Source: a virus. Taken from it: a stretch of 23,786 nucleotides of DNA. Positions within the stretch are counted from its first letter, which is position 1. Each line of letters starts with the position of its first letter. The position numbers and the translations under genes were made by a program. This document shows, piece by piece, positions 14,561-21,787 of the stretch. The notes under the pieces are model-generated. The model was given only the letters and a program-made list of their open reading frames with translations. It ran no database searches and was not told the origin of the DNA. The stretch spans positions 1 through 23,786 of the IMG/VR virus record IMGVR_UViG_3300044630_005233. One strand, given 5' to 3'.

Positions 14561-15399
14561 GATAGGGTTCCGAATACGCTGAAATCCACCTCGGGGTAAA
14601 CGCGGGCTTTCTTCATCGTGGGCTCGGCCTCCGGCATCGCCTTGCCGCTGCTGTCGAGAGCAACCGCCTGGGATACGGGTTCGCCGCCCACCTTGATCAC
14701 CTGTTTCTTTCCGTCTTTCAGTTCGTGCAGGCCTACGTCGGGGTATTCCTTGTCCCACGTTGCAGACCGGTAGGCGAAATCCCAGACGGTAGACCAGTAA
14801 ACCAACGTGCCGCCGTCGTTGTTCTCGACCACCTTCGTCGCACTCTGGAAAGCACACTTCCAGGTACGAGCCGCGTTGCCGTTCCAGGGGCCGGAGTTCA
14901 CGGCGTTACAGTGCGAGCCGGCTACCGCAGTCCAGGAGAAATCGGGAACGCACCGCACCAGGCTCAGTCGAAACTCTGCCCATTCCTGCTCGAGTTCGGG
15001 GATCGGGTCTTTCGCGCTGTTCAGGATCGGCTTGCCGTCCTTGTCGCGCAGGCAGGGGCCGGTGGTGATCGAGGCCGACGCGCTCCATACGTCGGCGGGC
15101 AGGCTCATGTTGTTCGGTTGATTCTGCTGCTCGACGGTGGGCGCAAAGTATTTCACCGTCACGCGGTAGTGCAGGCCGGAGTCGCCCGCCGCCTGGCAAT
15201 CAAACTCCTGGGCGATGCAGGCGGGATTCTCGGGGTGCGGGTCGAGAAACATCACGCCAGGAGCCTGGGATATTTCGTTCGTGCCGGTGTTCGGGGTGTC
15301 CACGCGAACGTAGAACGTCCGCGTGTAGGTGAAAGTCTCGCGGAACTTCCCCGATACGCCGCGGCCGTCCGATGATTCGATAACGTCAACGACAGCCAT
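14557..15399 (-). CDS. Putative tail protein downstream of tape measure (280 aa)
   Basis: AGGAGG lies six bases before the ATG at 15399, which shares its first base with the tape measure stop; a GTG one codon upstream is too close to that site. The protein is beta-rich: KFRETFTYTRTFYVRVDTPN, then SGLHYRVTVKYFAP, and ARTWKCAFQSATKVVENNDG. Four Cys are spread along it. In siphophages this position is held by distal tail or baseplate hub proteins. No known domain is recognisable, so the call rests on position and size. Confidence 0.65.
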   Translation of the reverse strand: MAVVDVIESSDGRGVSGKFRETFTYTRTFYVRVDTPNTGTNEISQAPGVMFLDPHPENPACIAQEFDCQAAGDSGLHYRVTVKYFAPTVEQQNQPNNMSLPADVWSASASITTGPCLRDKDGKPILNSAKDPIPELEQEWAEFRLSLVRCVPDFSWTAVAGSHCNAVNSGPWNGNAARTWKCAFQSATKVVENNDGGTLVYWSTVWDFAYRSATWDKEYPDVGLHELKDGKKQVIKVGGEPVSQAVALDSSGKAMPEAEPTMKKARVYPEVDFSVFGTLS

Positions 15400-16817
15400 C
15401 ACCTACCTCCTGCGCCCGCGATGTTGAACACGGCAGGCGGCGCGCCCACCACCAGGCCGATCTGCCTCGCGATGTCCCGCAGATAGCCAAGCGACTTCGC
15501 GGCCGTTTCGGTTTGCTTTGCGTTCGCCTGGGTCGCCGCGGCTGCGGCCCCCTCGTTGGCCTTCGTTTCGGCTGCGGCCCGCTTGGCCTCGCGATCCTTG
15601 TACGCGGCCTCCATGCGGGCGATCTCCTCGAGCGCACGATTGGCGAACTGCCCGCCGGCCGATGGCGCGCCGCCCTGTTGCTCGCCGCTGCCGAACAGGT
15701 TCGCGGCGGCCCGATTGAACAGGCTCCCCGCCTCGCGCTGCATGGTGTCGGCACGATCGAGCAACGCATCGGGTACGCCGCCCTCGCGGGCGTCCGTCGA
15801 GGCTCCGGCCACCAGGCCCGCACCGCCCACCAGGCCGGCACCCACCATTTCGGTCACGCCGTATGCCGCCTGCCCGACGCCCTTGATCTTCGTCCATAAC
15901 GAATTGAAGTTGCTCGCGGCGTCCATGAGGATCTTCGCGAACACCATCGCCCCGTCGACCATCGTGCCAACGGTCACGGCCATGATCTTCGAGAACTCCA
16001 TCGCCACCGGCACCATGCCGCCGGCGTCCGCGAGCCGTTTCAGCAAGTCCTCGATAAGCCCCGTGACGGCCGGCGAGAACGCCGCGACCACTTGCGTCTT
16101 GAATCCTTCGAAGGCGTCCGCAACGTCTCCGAAAGCGTTTTTCATCGCGATTACGTTTTGTCCGGATGCGCTGTCCAGAGCCTTGCCGAACAGGTCGACT
16201 TCCGCAGCCGCGTCCGCGATCGCCCTCCCGCCCGCTTCGAACAGCGGCCCCAGGTCTTTCCCCGTCCGTCCGAATATCTTGAGCGCGGCCGCGGTACGCT
16301 CGGCCGGCGTCGGCAGTTTGCCGATCTCGTCCACGATCTTCTCGAAAGCCTTTTCGGGGGCCATCGCCGCCAACTCTTTGGCAGACAGGCCAATCGCCTC
16401 GAAGGCCTCGGCGGCGGGCTTCGAACCCTCCTGGGCCTTGACGAGCGCCACGCCCATCTTCTGCACCGCGCTCGTCACCGCGGCCTGGCTCACGCCCACC
16501 TCGTCGGCCGCTTCGGCCAGGGCTGCGAACGCGTCGAGCGGTACGCCGATCTTCGCGGCAAAACGGGCCTGCTCCGCGATCGTGTCTGCGGTGGCCGTGC
16601 CGATGGCCGCGATGTTCCTCGCGGCGTTCGCCGCACCGCTCGCGATCCCCGCGAATAACTGCGCCCCCTGCATACCGGCGATCAGGTTCAGTTTGCCTTT
16701 CAGGCTGTCTACGCTGGTCGATACCTTCTGAAACTCGGCGCGTGCCGTGTTCACGCCTTGCACCAGGCCGCCGGTGGAGGCCGTGAAAACCGCAGCGACT
16801 TTTCCGATCACGCTCAT
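15399..16817 (-). CDS. Tape measure protein (472 aa)
   Basis: Sets tail length and threads the tube during assembly. It is Ala-rich and helical from end to end, opening with VFTASTGGLVQGVNTARAEF. A central hydrophobic region (SKIMAVTVGTMVDGAMVFAK and later GAGLVGGAGLVAGAS) and a charged coiled-coil tail (MEAAYKDREAKRAAAETKAN) are typical. At 472 residues it predicts a short tail, about 70 nm by the usual 1.5 angstrom per residue. The neighbours on its upstream side are the G/GT chaperones, the normal order. ATG overlaps the T-frame stop as ATGA. Confidence 0.9.
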   Translation of the reverse strand: MSVIGKVAAVFTASTGGLVQGVNTARAEFQKVSTSVDSLKGKLNLIAGMQGAQLFAGIASGAANAARNIAAIGTATADTIAEQARFAAKIGVPLDAFAALAEAADEVGVSQAAVTSAVQKMGVALVKAQEGSKPAAEAFEAIGLSAKELAAMAPEKAFEKIVDEIGKLPTPAERTAAALKIFGRTGKDLGPLFEAGGRAIADAAAEVDLFGKALDSASGQNVIAMKNAFGDVADAFEGFKTQVVAAFSPAVTGLIEDLLKRLADAGGMVPVAMEFSKIMAVTVGTMVDGAMVFAKILMDAASNFNSLWTKIKGVGQAAYGVTEMVGAGLVGGAGLVAGASTDAREGGVPDALLDRADTMQREAGSLFNRAAANLFGSGEQQGGAPSAGGQFANRALEEIARMEAAYKDREAKRAAAETKANEGAAAAATQANAKQTETAAKSLGYLRDIARQIGLVVGAPPAVFNIAGAGGR

Positions 16818-17131
16818 TTCAGTTTTCCTTGAGCCCGCAGCTGGGCGGCGAAGGCCGGTATCTTCGCGAACTCCGCTATCAGTTCTTCCTCGGTCTGCAC
16901 CGGCTCGCGCCAGTTCGGCATGAACTTCGATTCACGCGACGGGTCGAACTCCTCGCCCATCCCGCAGCGGATCATGGTGGTCATCCTGCCCGCTCGCCGC
17001 CACTCGTCTCCGAACGGTTCAACGTGCCAATACGCCATCCACCTCCGCACCTGGTCGAGCGTGATGCGGGCCGCGAGGGCGTCCACGTTCCACTCTCCGA
17101 GTTGCAACGCCAGCCGGTAGAGGAAAAGCAC
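16814..17131 (-). CDS. Tail assembly chaperone T-part (GT downstream frame)
   Basis: This frame resembles the C-terminal T domain of lambda gpGT: LALQLGEWNVDALAARITLD, then QVRRWMAYWHVEPFGDEW, and an acidic end. Lambda-like T parts bind the tape measure. The region is open in this frame back to the slippery site at 17149-17155, so the natural product is most likely the fusion G-T of 224 residues made by -1 frameshifting. The given start is a GTG with no good ribosome-binding site and may never be used. Confidence 0.8.
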   Translation of the reverse strand: MLFLYRLALQLGEWNVDALAARITLDQVRRWMAYWHVEPFGDEWRRAGRMTTMIRCGMGEEFDPSRESKFMPNWREPVQTEEELIAEFAKIPAFAAQLRAQGKLK

Positions 17132-17145
17132 CTCGGGGCTGGCGG

Positions 17146-17487
17146 CTATTTTTTTGCTTCTTCCTCCACCGTCGCGCTCCGCAACTCCATCACCTCGAGG
17201 CAGCGGTTGTAGATCGCCATCATCACGGCCGGCGGGAGCCGCAGCACCTCGTCGGGATCGGCCACCAGCGGCTTGCCCAGGTCGTCCACCATGCAGGCCG
17301 CAACCGTGCGGGCGATCACGCTGTCGGGGAGCAGACTCCCCTCATGGGTACGCTGCTCCTGCACGATGCCGTACCAAACGCCGAAGGCGGGGCTGCGGAG
17401 CCGCACCAGGCCCAGGCCTTCCACCTCGCACTCCTGCACCGCGCCCGTATCGAACTTCGCCACCAACTGCTCGCGACTGATTGCCAT
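17146..17487 (-). CDS. Tail assembly chaperone G (113 aa)
   Basis: Lambda gpG-like chaperones coat the tape measure with tail-tube subunits. The product starts MAISREQLVAKFDTGAVQEC, has a folded middle (GLVRLRSPAFGVWYGIVQEQ, VIARTVAACMVDDLGKPLVA), and ends EEEAKK at a TAG directly after seven A's. The final GCA-AAA-AAA-TAG codons are the slippery site. Its place between tail-tube genes and tape measure is the standard one. The sequence similarity by itself is weak; the frameshift signal and order make the call. Confidence 0.8.
   Translation of the reverse strand: MAISREQLVAKFDTGAVQECEVEGLGLVRLRSPAFGVWYGIVQEQRTHEGSLLPDSVIARTVAACMVDDLGKPLVADPDEVLRLPPAVMMAIYNRCLEVMELRSATVEEEAKK
17149..17155 (-). 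promoter_or_regulatory. Programmed -1 frameshift site (A AAA AAA)
   Basis: Seven A's on the coding strand end at the G stop codon and form an X XXY YYZ heptamer. Slipping back one base reads through I-A-A-S-P-E into the T frame with no stop. This is the conserved G/GT mechanism of long-tailed phages. Confidence 0.85.
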
Positions 17488-17488
17488 G

Positions 17489-17866
17489 CTATGTACCGCT
17501 CATCTTGAAGGTGAAAGTAGTTTCGGTCAGTTCGCCCGCGCCGCCGACGATGTTGAAGTTTCGCAGGAACGCGTTCGCCCCCGCCGCGGCACCCGAATTT
17601 GGCATCGAGAAAGTCAGCATTTCGATGCGGCCCCGATCCAGGCCCGCCAGCGGCGGCACCCCGATGCACGTAAAGGTGAATTCCGGCTGCGAGATCGAAA
17701 CCGGATCGACCACCTCGACAATGCGGGTATTCATGCCGCTGCCGACCACCTGGCTCTGCAACGATAAAAACGTCACTTCACCGCCGGCCGGATAGTCCAC
17801 GTTCGACTTCCGCAGCCAGCCCAGCCGCATACCGCCCCAGGTGACTACCGTGCCTTGTGCGTCCAC
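17489..17866 (-). CDS. Second tail-tube-like protein (125 aa)
   Basis: GTG start with GGAGG upstream. The product begins DAQGTVVTWGGMRLGWLRK and continues as beta strands (GGEVTFLSLQSQVVGSGMN, PVSISQPEFTFTCIGV, ELTETTFTFKMSGT). The opening D-x-QGT and length resemble the adjacent tail-tube protein, so the two may be paralogues. It lies between the major tail-tube candidate and the chaperone G. A tube subunit, or a tail-tube initiator or spacer, fits. No firm family is recognised. Confidence 0.65.
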   Translation of the reverse strand: MDAQGTVVTWGGMRLGWLRKSNVDYPAGGEVTFLSLQSQVVGSGMNTRIVEVVDPVSISQPEFTFTCIGVPPLAGLDRGRIEMLTFSMPNSGAAAGANAFLRNFNIVGGAGELTETTFTFKMSGT

Positions 17867-17878
17867 TGCGGCCTCCGG

Positions 17879-18220
17879 TCAGACGGCCGACATTCGAAAC
17901 TCTGCGGAGCCGGAAAGCAGTTCGCCCACCTTCGCCTCGTTCTCCCACTTCGTGCAGAGGGCGTTGCCGGTGATGCCCAACTTTTCGCACGAAATCGGAT
18001 GCGTGGTCTTTTGGTCGGGCCGCTCCGTGCCGTAGTACGTGCAGGAAACGGTATCGCCATCGACCAGCGGGGCCGGTTGGTAGGCTCGCATCGAGCCGCT
18101 GGGAAGGTCGAGCGTCGAGGCGTCCACCTCGTTCACGCTGCCGCCTACCTTCACGTTCGTCGCGAGGAACGTCACGCCGTTGAATTCGAACGTCGTGCCT
18201 TGTGAGTCTGGGATCGGCAT
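17879..18220 (-). CDS. Major tail tube protein candidate (113 aa)
   Basis: ATG at 18220 has AAGGAG six bases upstream, preferred over a TTG two codons earlier. The protein is all-beta and compact: DSQGTTFEFNGVTFLATNVK, EVDASTLDLPSGSMRAYQ, then TVSCTYYGTERPDQKTTHP. EVDAST-D-L..G is typical of small tail-tube proteins of this phage type. It comes right after the tail terminator, the usual place for the major tail protein. At 113 residues it is short for the family; no Ig-like extension is seen. Confidence 0.7.
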   Translation of the reverse strand: MPIPDSQGTTFEFNGVTFLATNVKVGGSVNEVDASTLDLPSGSMRAYQPAPLVDGDTVSCTYYGTERPDQKTTHPISCEKLGITGNALCTKWENEAKVGELLSGSAEFRMSAV

Positions 18221-18222
18221 AT

Positions 18223-18636
18223 TCAACTCCTTGCGGGGCTTTCGGTGAATCGAACGTGATAAGTGTGCAGCACCATGTACGTCGGCTTATCGCGGCCCTC
18301 GAAGAAAACCGGCTCGCCGTCGAACTCGTCCACCAGGTAGGCGTGCTGGATTATGACTTCGCCCGCCATACCCTTGAACGTGCCAGCGTAGTTGTCCACG
18401 CCGAGACGCACGGCCTCGGCCAGCTCCTTCGCCTCGCTATAGGTGAGCGCGTGAATCTCCACCTCGAAGGTGGCCGTAGGGGAGCCGGTGGCCGCGTAGG
18501 TCGTGCGCTCGCGATCGGTGGCCGTGCGGCGGTAGATCACGACCGGCGGGGCCGGCCCTTCGGCAACCGACAGCGGCCAGGTCTGGACGCCGGTAGCCTC
18601 CTCGATCACGCCTTTCAGCCATACCTCGGGATACAT
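18223..18636 (-). CDS. Tail terminator / completion protein (gp17-like, 137 aa)
   Basis: The start MYPEVWLKGVIEEATGVQTW is just after the preceding stop. The sequence has the tail-completion pattern: N-terminal helix, PPVVIYRRTATDRERTTYA, FEVEIHALTYSEAKELAEA, VRLGVDNYAG, and a late VFFEGRDKPTYMVLHTYHVR strand. Proteins of the DUF3168/gp17 type form the ring that ends the tail tube and docks to the head. Position between the gp10-like and tail-tube genes fits. An ATG 18 codons further upstream would overlap the previous gene more and is less likely. Confidence 0.8.
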   Translation of the reverse strand: MYPEVWLKGVIEEATGVQTWPLSVAEGPAPPVVIYRRTATDRERTTYAATGSPTATFEVEIHALTYSEAKELAEAVRLGVDNYAGTFKGMAGEVIIQHAYLVDEFDGEPVFFEGRDKPTYMVLHTYHVRFTESPARS

Positions 18637-18637
18637 T

Positions 18638-19186
18638 TCAACGCCCCCCGCCGAATGTTCGCGTCGGATTGCGGCCACCCGCCACCTCACGCACGGCCGC
18701 GTCGAGTGCTTCCTTCAACTCCCAGACGAGTTGTGACTTCGCTACGCCGCCCACCTGTTGCATGGTCTTATCGACCATCCTGCGGGGCTGCATCCTGCTT
18801 GTGCCGAACTCAAGCCAGATGGCTTTCCGGCTTTCCGATCCGTACTTGTAGCCCACCACCGCGACGGCCATGCCCGACTTGTTCGTGCCGATGTATTTCG
18901 ATCGCAGCGTGACGGCCCGCCGCAGAGCCCCAGGTGCTTGACGCTTCCACGCACCCGATCCCTGCGAAAACCGCCCGCGCTCGTCGCGAGTCTTGGCCTG
19001 CCGCACGACATACGCCTTGCCCTTCGGCGTGTTTCGTTTCAGCACGTTCACCGCGTTCGCCGCTTTCAGCGACCGCTTCATGGCCGCGAGCAGATGCTTC
19101 TTGGCGATATGCCGCGGCAGGGCTTCATACCGCCGAACGAGCGCGCCGATGTCGCCCTTGATCATGTCCCAATTCAGATGGATCAC
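18638..19186 (-). CDS. HK97 gp10-like head-tail protein (182 aa)
   Basis: The GTG at 19186 makes a GTGA overlap with the head-closure gene and has GAGGAG upstream, so it is taken as the start. The product is basic and begins VIHLNWDMIKGDIGALVRRY. It continues with KKHLLAAMKRSLKAANAVNV and NTPKGKAYVVRQAKTR, which is the usual P-x-G stretch. The late motif AIWLEFGTSRMQPRRMVD is the hallmark WLEFGT(s)-x-x-x-P-x-x-F/M of gp10-type proteins. These act at the head-tail joint in tail assembly. Confidence 0.85.
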   Translation of the reverse strand: MIHLNWDMIKGDIGALVRRYEALPRHIAKKHLLAAMKRSLKAANAVNVLKRNTPKGKAYVVRQAKTRDERGRFSQGSGAWKRQAPGALRRAVTLRSKYIGTNKSGMAVAVVGYKYGSESRKAIWLEFGTSRMQPRRMVDKTMQQVGGVAKSQLVWELKEALDAAVREVAGGRNPTRTFGGGR

Positions 19187-19515
19187 GTTACTTGCTCCTC
19201 GCACGAAACCTCGTGTTCCTCGCGATTGTTCTTTTCCACGACGCCCGTGATATGCAGCAGCCGGCCCCCGCGGGTGATCCACCGCACGCGCATGTTGCCG
19301 GTCAGACCTTCCAGGTATCGGATCCGCACCAGGTGCGACACGCTGCCGCCGAGTTGCTGCCGCTGCTGCTGCTCGGTGTAGGAGATCGCTTCGATATGGG
19401 CGCGGCGGCGGGCGAAGTGTTCCCAGGTCTGGACGCTTTCGCCCAGTTCGTTCCGCACTTCGACGGGCCGCTCGATGGCGACCAGTTCGCGTAAGGCTCC
19501 GGCGGGCAGGCCCAT
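19183..19515 (-). CDS. Head closure / head-tail adaptor protein (SPP1 gp16-like, 110 aa)
   Basis: ATG at 19515 overlaps the connector stop and has GGGAGG five bases upstream. The sequence has the adaptor pattern: MGLPAGALRELVAIERPVEV, NELGESVQTWEHFARRRAHI, then YTEQQQRQQLGGSVSHLVRI, RYLEGLTGNMRVRWITRGGR and LLHITGVVEK. Phage_H_T_join proteins close the head channel and receive the tail. Order connector, closure, gp10, terminator is standard. Confidence 0.9.
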   Translation of the reverse strand: MGLPAGALRELVAIERPVEVRNELGESVQTWEHFARRRAHIEAISYTEQQQRQQLGGSVSHLVRIRYLEGLTGNMRVRWITRGGRLLHITGVVEKNNREEHEVSCEEQVT

Positions 19516-20138
19516 CAAAACCTCCCGCTCCAACTTTCAGCGGCCACCAAGGCGTCGAACGCGATCGGAAGCACGACGGCCCCGCTCTCGGTGCTGACGG
19601 CCTCGCGATTCTTGTAGAGGTGTCCCACCACCAGAAGCACGGCCGCTTTCAGCGTCTCCGGCTGCGGGCTTCCTGGCGGGAGCCCCGCCCAGTAGGTGAT
19701 CGTTGCAGAGCCCCGCCAGCCGCGGCGCGGGTACAACGCAGCCGGCCGCGCGTCCGCGTCTACTTCGAACTGGTCGGCTGGCACTTCGCCGTCTGCGGTG
19801 GTGACGGTGATCGGGTGGGTGGCGTCCACCAGCACCGGCGGGTAGGGCAACTCGATCCCCCCGCTGTTGCAGCCGCAGGAGCAGCCGCAGCCGGTATGCC
19901 CGCAGACCTTCGCCCGATACTGCGTGGCGCACATTGTGACGCCCAGGCGTGACTCGACCAGGCGGCGAGCCGCGGCGATCAAGCCTTGAACGTAGGCGTC
20001 ATCCTCTGCGTTCTCCGGCAGGATTCGCAGATGCTCCTTCGCTTCGGTGAGCGTGACGGGCTCGACTCGCGGGGGCGTGGCGACAACGACCGTGCGAGGC
20101 TTCAAGGCAGACGGGCCGCAGGAAACCGAATTGCACAC
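19515..20138 (-). CDS. Head-tail connector (gp6-like, 207 aa)
   Basis: GTG start with AAGGAGGTGA just upstream. Residues about 25-70 have the gp6/gp15 adaptor signature: PVTLTEAKEHLRILPENAED, then DAYVQGLIAAARRLVESRLG. Later strands lead to ITYWAGLPPGSPQPETLKAA and the helix VLLVVGHLYKNREAV. These proteins form the 12-mer ring under the portal. Unusual is a Cys cluster at about residues 78-92 (VCGHTGCGCSCGCNSGG) inserted where the family has a plain loop; it could bind metal or form disulfides. Confidence 0.88.
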   Translation of the reverse strand: MCNSVSCGPSALKPRTVVVATPPRVEPVTLTEAKEHLRILPENAEDDAYVQGLIAAARRLVESRLGVTMCATQYRAKVCGHTGCGCSCGCNSGGIELPYPPVLVDATHPITVTTADGEVPADQFEVDADARPAALYPRRGWRGSATITYWAGLPPGSPQPETLKAAVLLVVGHLYKNREAVSTESGAVVLPIAFDALVAAESWSGRF

Positions 20139-20150
20139 TCGCTCACCTCC

Positions 20151-20348
20151 TTACCGCGACAGGGTGGCCCGCCTCACCTCCGGCGACACGATCGCCGCCT
20201 CTGACCGAAAGCCTTGCAGCAAATCGGCCTGCTGCTCTGCCACGGCCATGCCTCGCTCGATCAACAGACCGGCGAGGTCTGCCGTCAGCACGACAACCTC
20301 GCCCTTCTTGTAGGATCGAAACGAACGCAGCAGCCGCACGCGCTTCAT
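20151..20348 (-). CDS. Small conserved protein between capsid and connector (65 aa)
   Basis: The product MKRVRLLRSFRSYKKGEVVV, LTADLAGLLIERGMAVAE is a small beta-type domain of a kind often found in this place in phages; KKGEVV and LI.RG.A are the repeated features. No Shine-Dalgarno is seen, and a very stable hairpin lies directly upstream, so it may be translated weakly or by coupling. Function is unknown. Confidence 0.75.
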   Translation of the reverse strand: MKRVRLLRSFRSYKKGEVVVLTADLAGLLIERGMAVAEQQADLLQGFRSEAAIVSPEVRRATLSR

Positions 20349-20356
20349 GTAGTGGC

Positions 20357-20395
20357 AAGCGGGGGGGCGGGGCGTCCCTGCCCCGCCCCCCGCTT
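20357..20395. terminator. Very stable GC hairpin after the capsid gene
   Basis: About 15 base pairs of nearly pure G/C (one bulged base) with loop of six lie between the capsid stop and the next gene. Read leftward only TT follows the stem; read rightward TTTT follows. It may partly terminate or protect the 3' end of capsid mRNA. Confidence 0.55.
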
Positions 20396-20407
20396 TTGTT
20401 CCTGGGG

Positions 20408-21697
20408 CTACTTCGTGCTCTTGGTCGCCATCGGGGCCGACTTCGCATCGACGCCACCGGCGAGCGGGGCGGCAGTCCCGCCGAGCAACTTCACGCAGAA
20501 CGACGGGCCGGTGGACGCGATGCCGAACCGCTGCGTCCCGACGAAAACCGTCTGGTCGTACTCGATGGCCCGCTCGCGGCTCGCGTTGATCGTGAGCCCG
20601 TTGCTGCGATCCACGATCGTCGTCGCCTGGGCGAAGTCGCCGTAGACGCCGAGCGTACCCTCGGGGAGCGAGAGGCACTTGTAGACCGGCGAGCCGAACA
20701 CGGTCAGCCGCTGCGGCTGCGTGATGTCCGAGCCGATGCCGCCAGCCGCGGCAGCGGTCAGCATACCGATGCCGGCGGGCGACATGATCCAGGCGGTGTT
20801 TACCGCGTTCGGGTTCACCTGGGCCATGAGGGCGGCCATCACCTCGGGGGTGATCTTGTCCGTCACGGTGACGCTCTTGGTGATCTGCGGCAGCAGACCC
20901 GTCACGCCAGCCGCGGAGTCGCCTTCGAGCCACGACTTGTCGATTTTCTTCGCGAAGGCATACGCGAACTTGCGGGCCACCAGTTCAGCGACCGAAACGA
21001 CCGCGTCCGCGATCAGTTCGTTTGAAACCTGGGCTCGCGCGCCGATCTTCTCGACGTTGATCGTCACCCCGCGGGTGCCGATCTCGACGGGGAGAATCTC
21101 GCAGTTTTCGAGATAATACTGCGCCTCGACTTCCTCGTCGTTGTAGGGGATCGTGATCCGGTTGCTCGACACGCTCATGCGTGAGCAGACTTGCCACGCA
21201 ACGCTCGAGTAGGTGAGCATCCCCATGATGCCGCGATAGAAGTCACCGGCGACCAGTTCGACGCCGCGGCCGTCATAGGTGGGCGACTTCTCGCCCATGC
21301 TGTTCGGCTCCTCGGTCGTGCCGGTGAAGTCGCCGCGGAGTTCACCGCGAGCGATGTCGCGGAGCATCCGGCCCACGCGGAAGGCGACCCGCTCGGGCAT
21401 CCCGCGAACGGCGTCCCACTCCGGTTCGACCACCGCCACCTCGCGCTTCGGCACCACCAGGCCGCGCGGCTCGCACTCGCCCACGGTCGACTTCATGCGG
21501 GCAATCTTCTCGTTGATCTCGTTCCGCGCCCGCAGCTGGGCCGTGATCGCCTCGGCACGGCCGGCGATCTGGTTTTGCTCGTCCTCGATCTGCTTGGCGG
21601 CCTCGGTGCCGGCCTCGACATCGACGGCACGGAGTTCCTCGAGGCGGGTGGCGATCTGGGCGGCTTCGTCTTGCAGTTTGCGGGTGGTCACGTCCAC
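20408..21697 (-). CDS. Major capsid protein, HK97 fold (429 aa)
   Basis: GTG start with AGGAGA six bases upstream. Residues about 1-90 are a charged coiled-coil (KLQDEAAQIATRLEELRAVD, IEDEQNQIAGRAEAITAQLR), like the HK97 delta domain that serves as scaffold. From about 140 the HK97 capsid fold is clear: ELVAGDFYRGIMGMLTYSSV, SVSSNRITIPYNDEEVEA, EIGTRGVTINVEKIGARAQV, SNELIADA, then AAGVTGLLPQ, TAWIMSP, RLTVFGSPVY and VYGDFAQATTIVDR. A final RFGIASTGPSFCVKL strand ends the fold. No prohead protease is in view; it may lie off the right edge. An upstream in-frame ATG lacks a good site. Confidence 0.93.
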   Translation of the reverse strand: MDVTTRKLQDEAAQIATRLEELRAVDVEAGTEAAKQIEDEQNQIAGRAEAITAQLRARNEINEKIARMKSTVGECEPRGLVVPKREVAVVEPEWDAVRGMPERVAFRVGRMLRDIARGELRGDFTGTTEEPNSMGEKSPTYDGRGVELVAGDFYRGIMGMLTYSSVAWQVCSRMSVSSNRITIPYNDEEVEAQYYLENCEILPVEIGTRGVTINVEKIGARAQVSNELIADAVVSVAELVARKFAYAFAKKIDKSWLEGDSAAGVTGLLPQITKSVTVTDKITPEVMAALMAQVNPNAVNTAWIMSPAGIGMLTAAAAGGIGSDITQPQRLTVFGSPVYKCLSLPEGTLGVYGDFAQATTIVDRSNGLTINASRERAIEYDQTVFVGTQRFGIASTGPSFCVKLLGGTAAPLAGGVDAKSAPMATKSTK

Positions 21698-21787
21698 GGT
21701 ATTTCTCCTGGGAATGGAAACGACGGGGCAGATGCTACGGCCAACCGCCATACCCTTGAACGTCGTTTCGTACTCTGGCAGTAGGAA

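Noticed and set aside
15556-16731. 391-codon plus-strand open frame opposite the tape measure
   Set aside because: The minus frame is a clear tape measure in the right gene order; the plus frame is an Ala/Ser-rich mirror.
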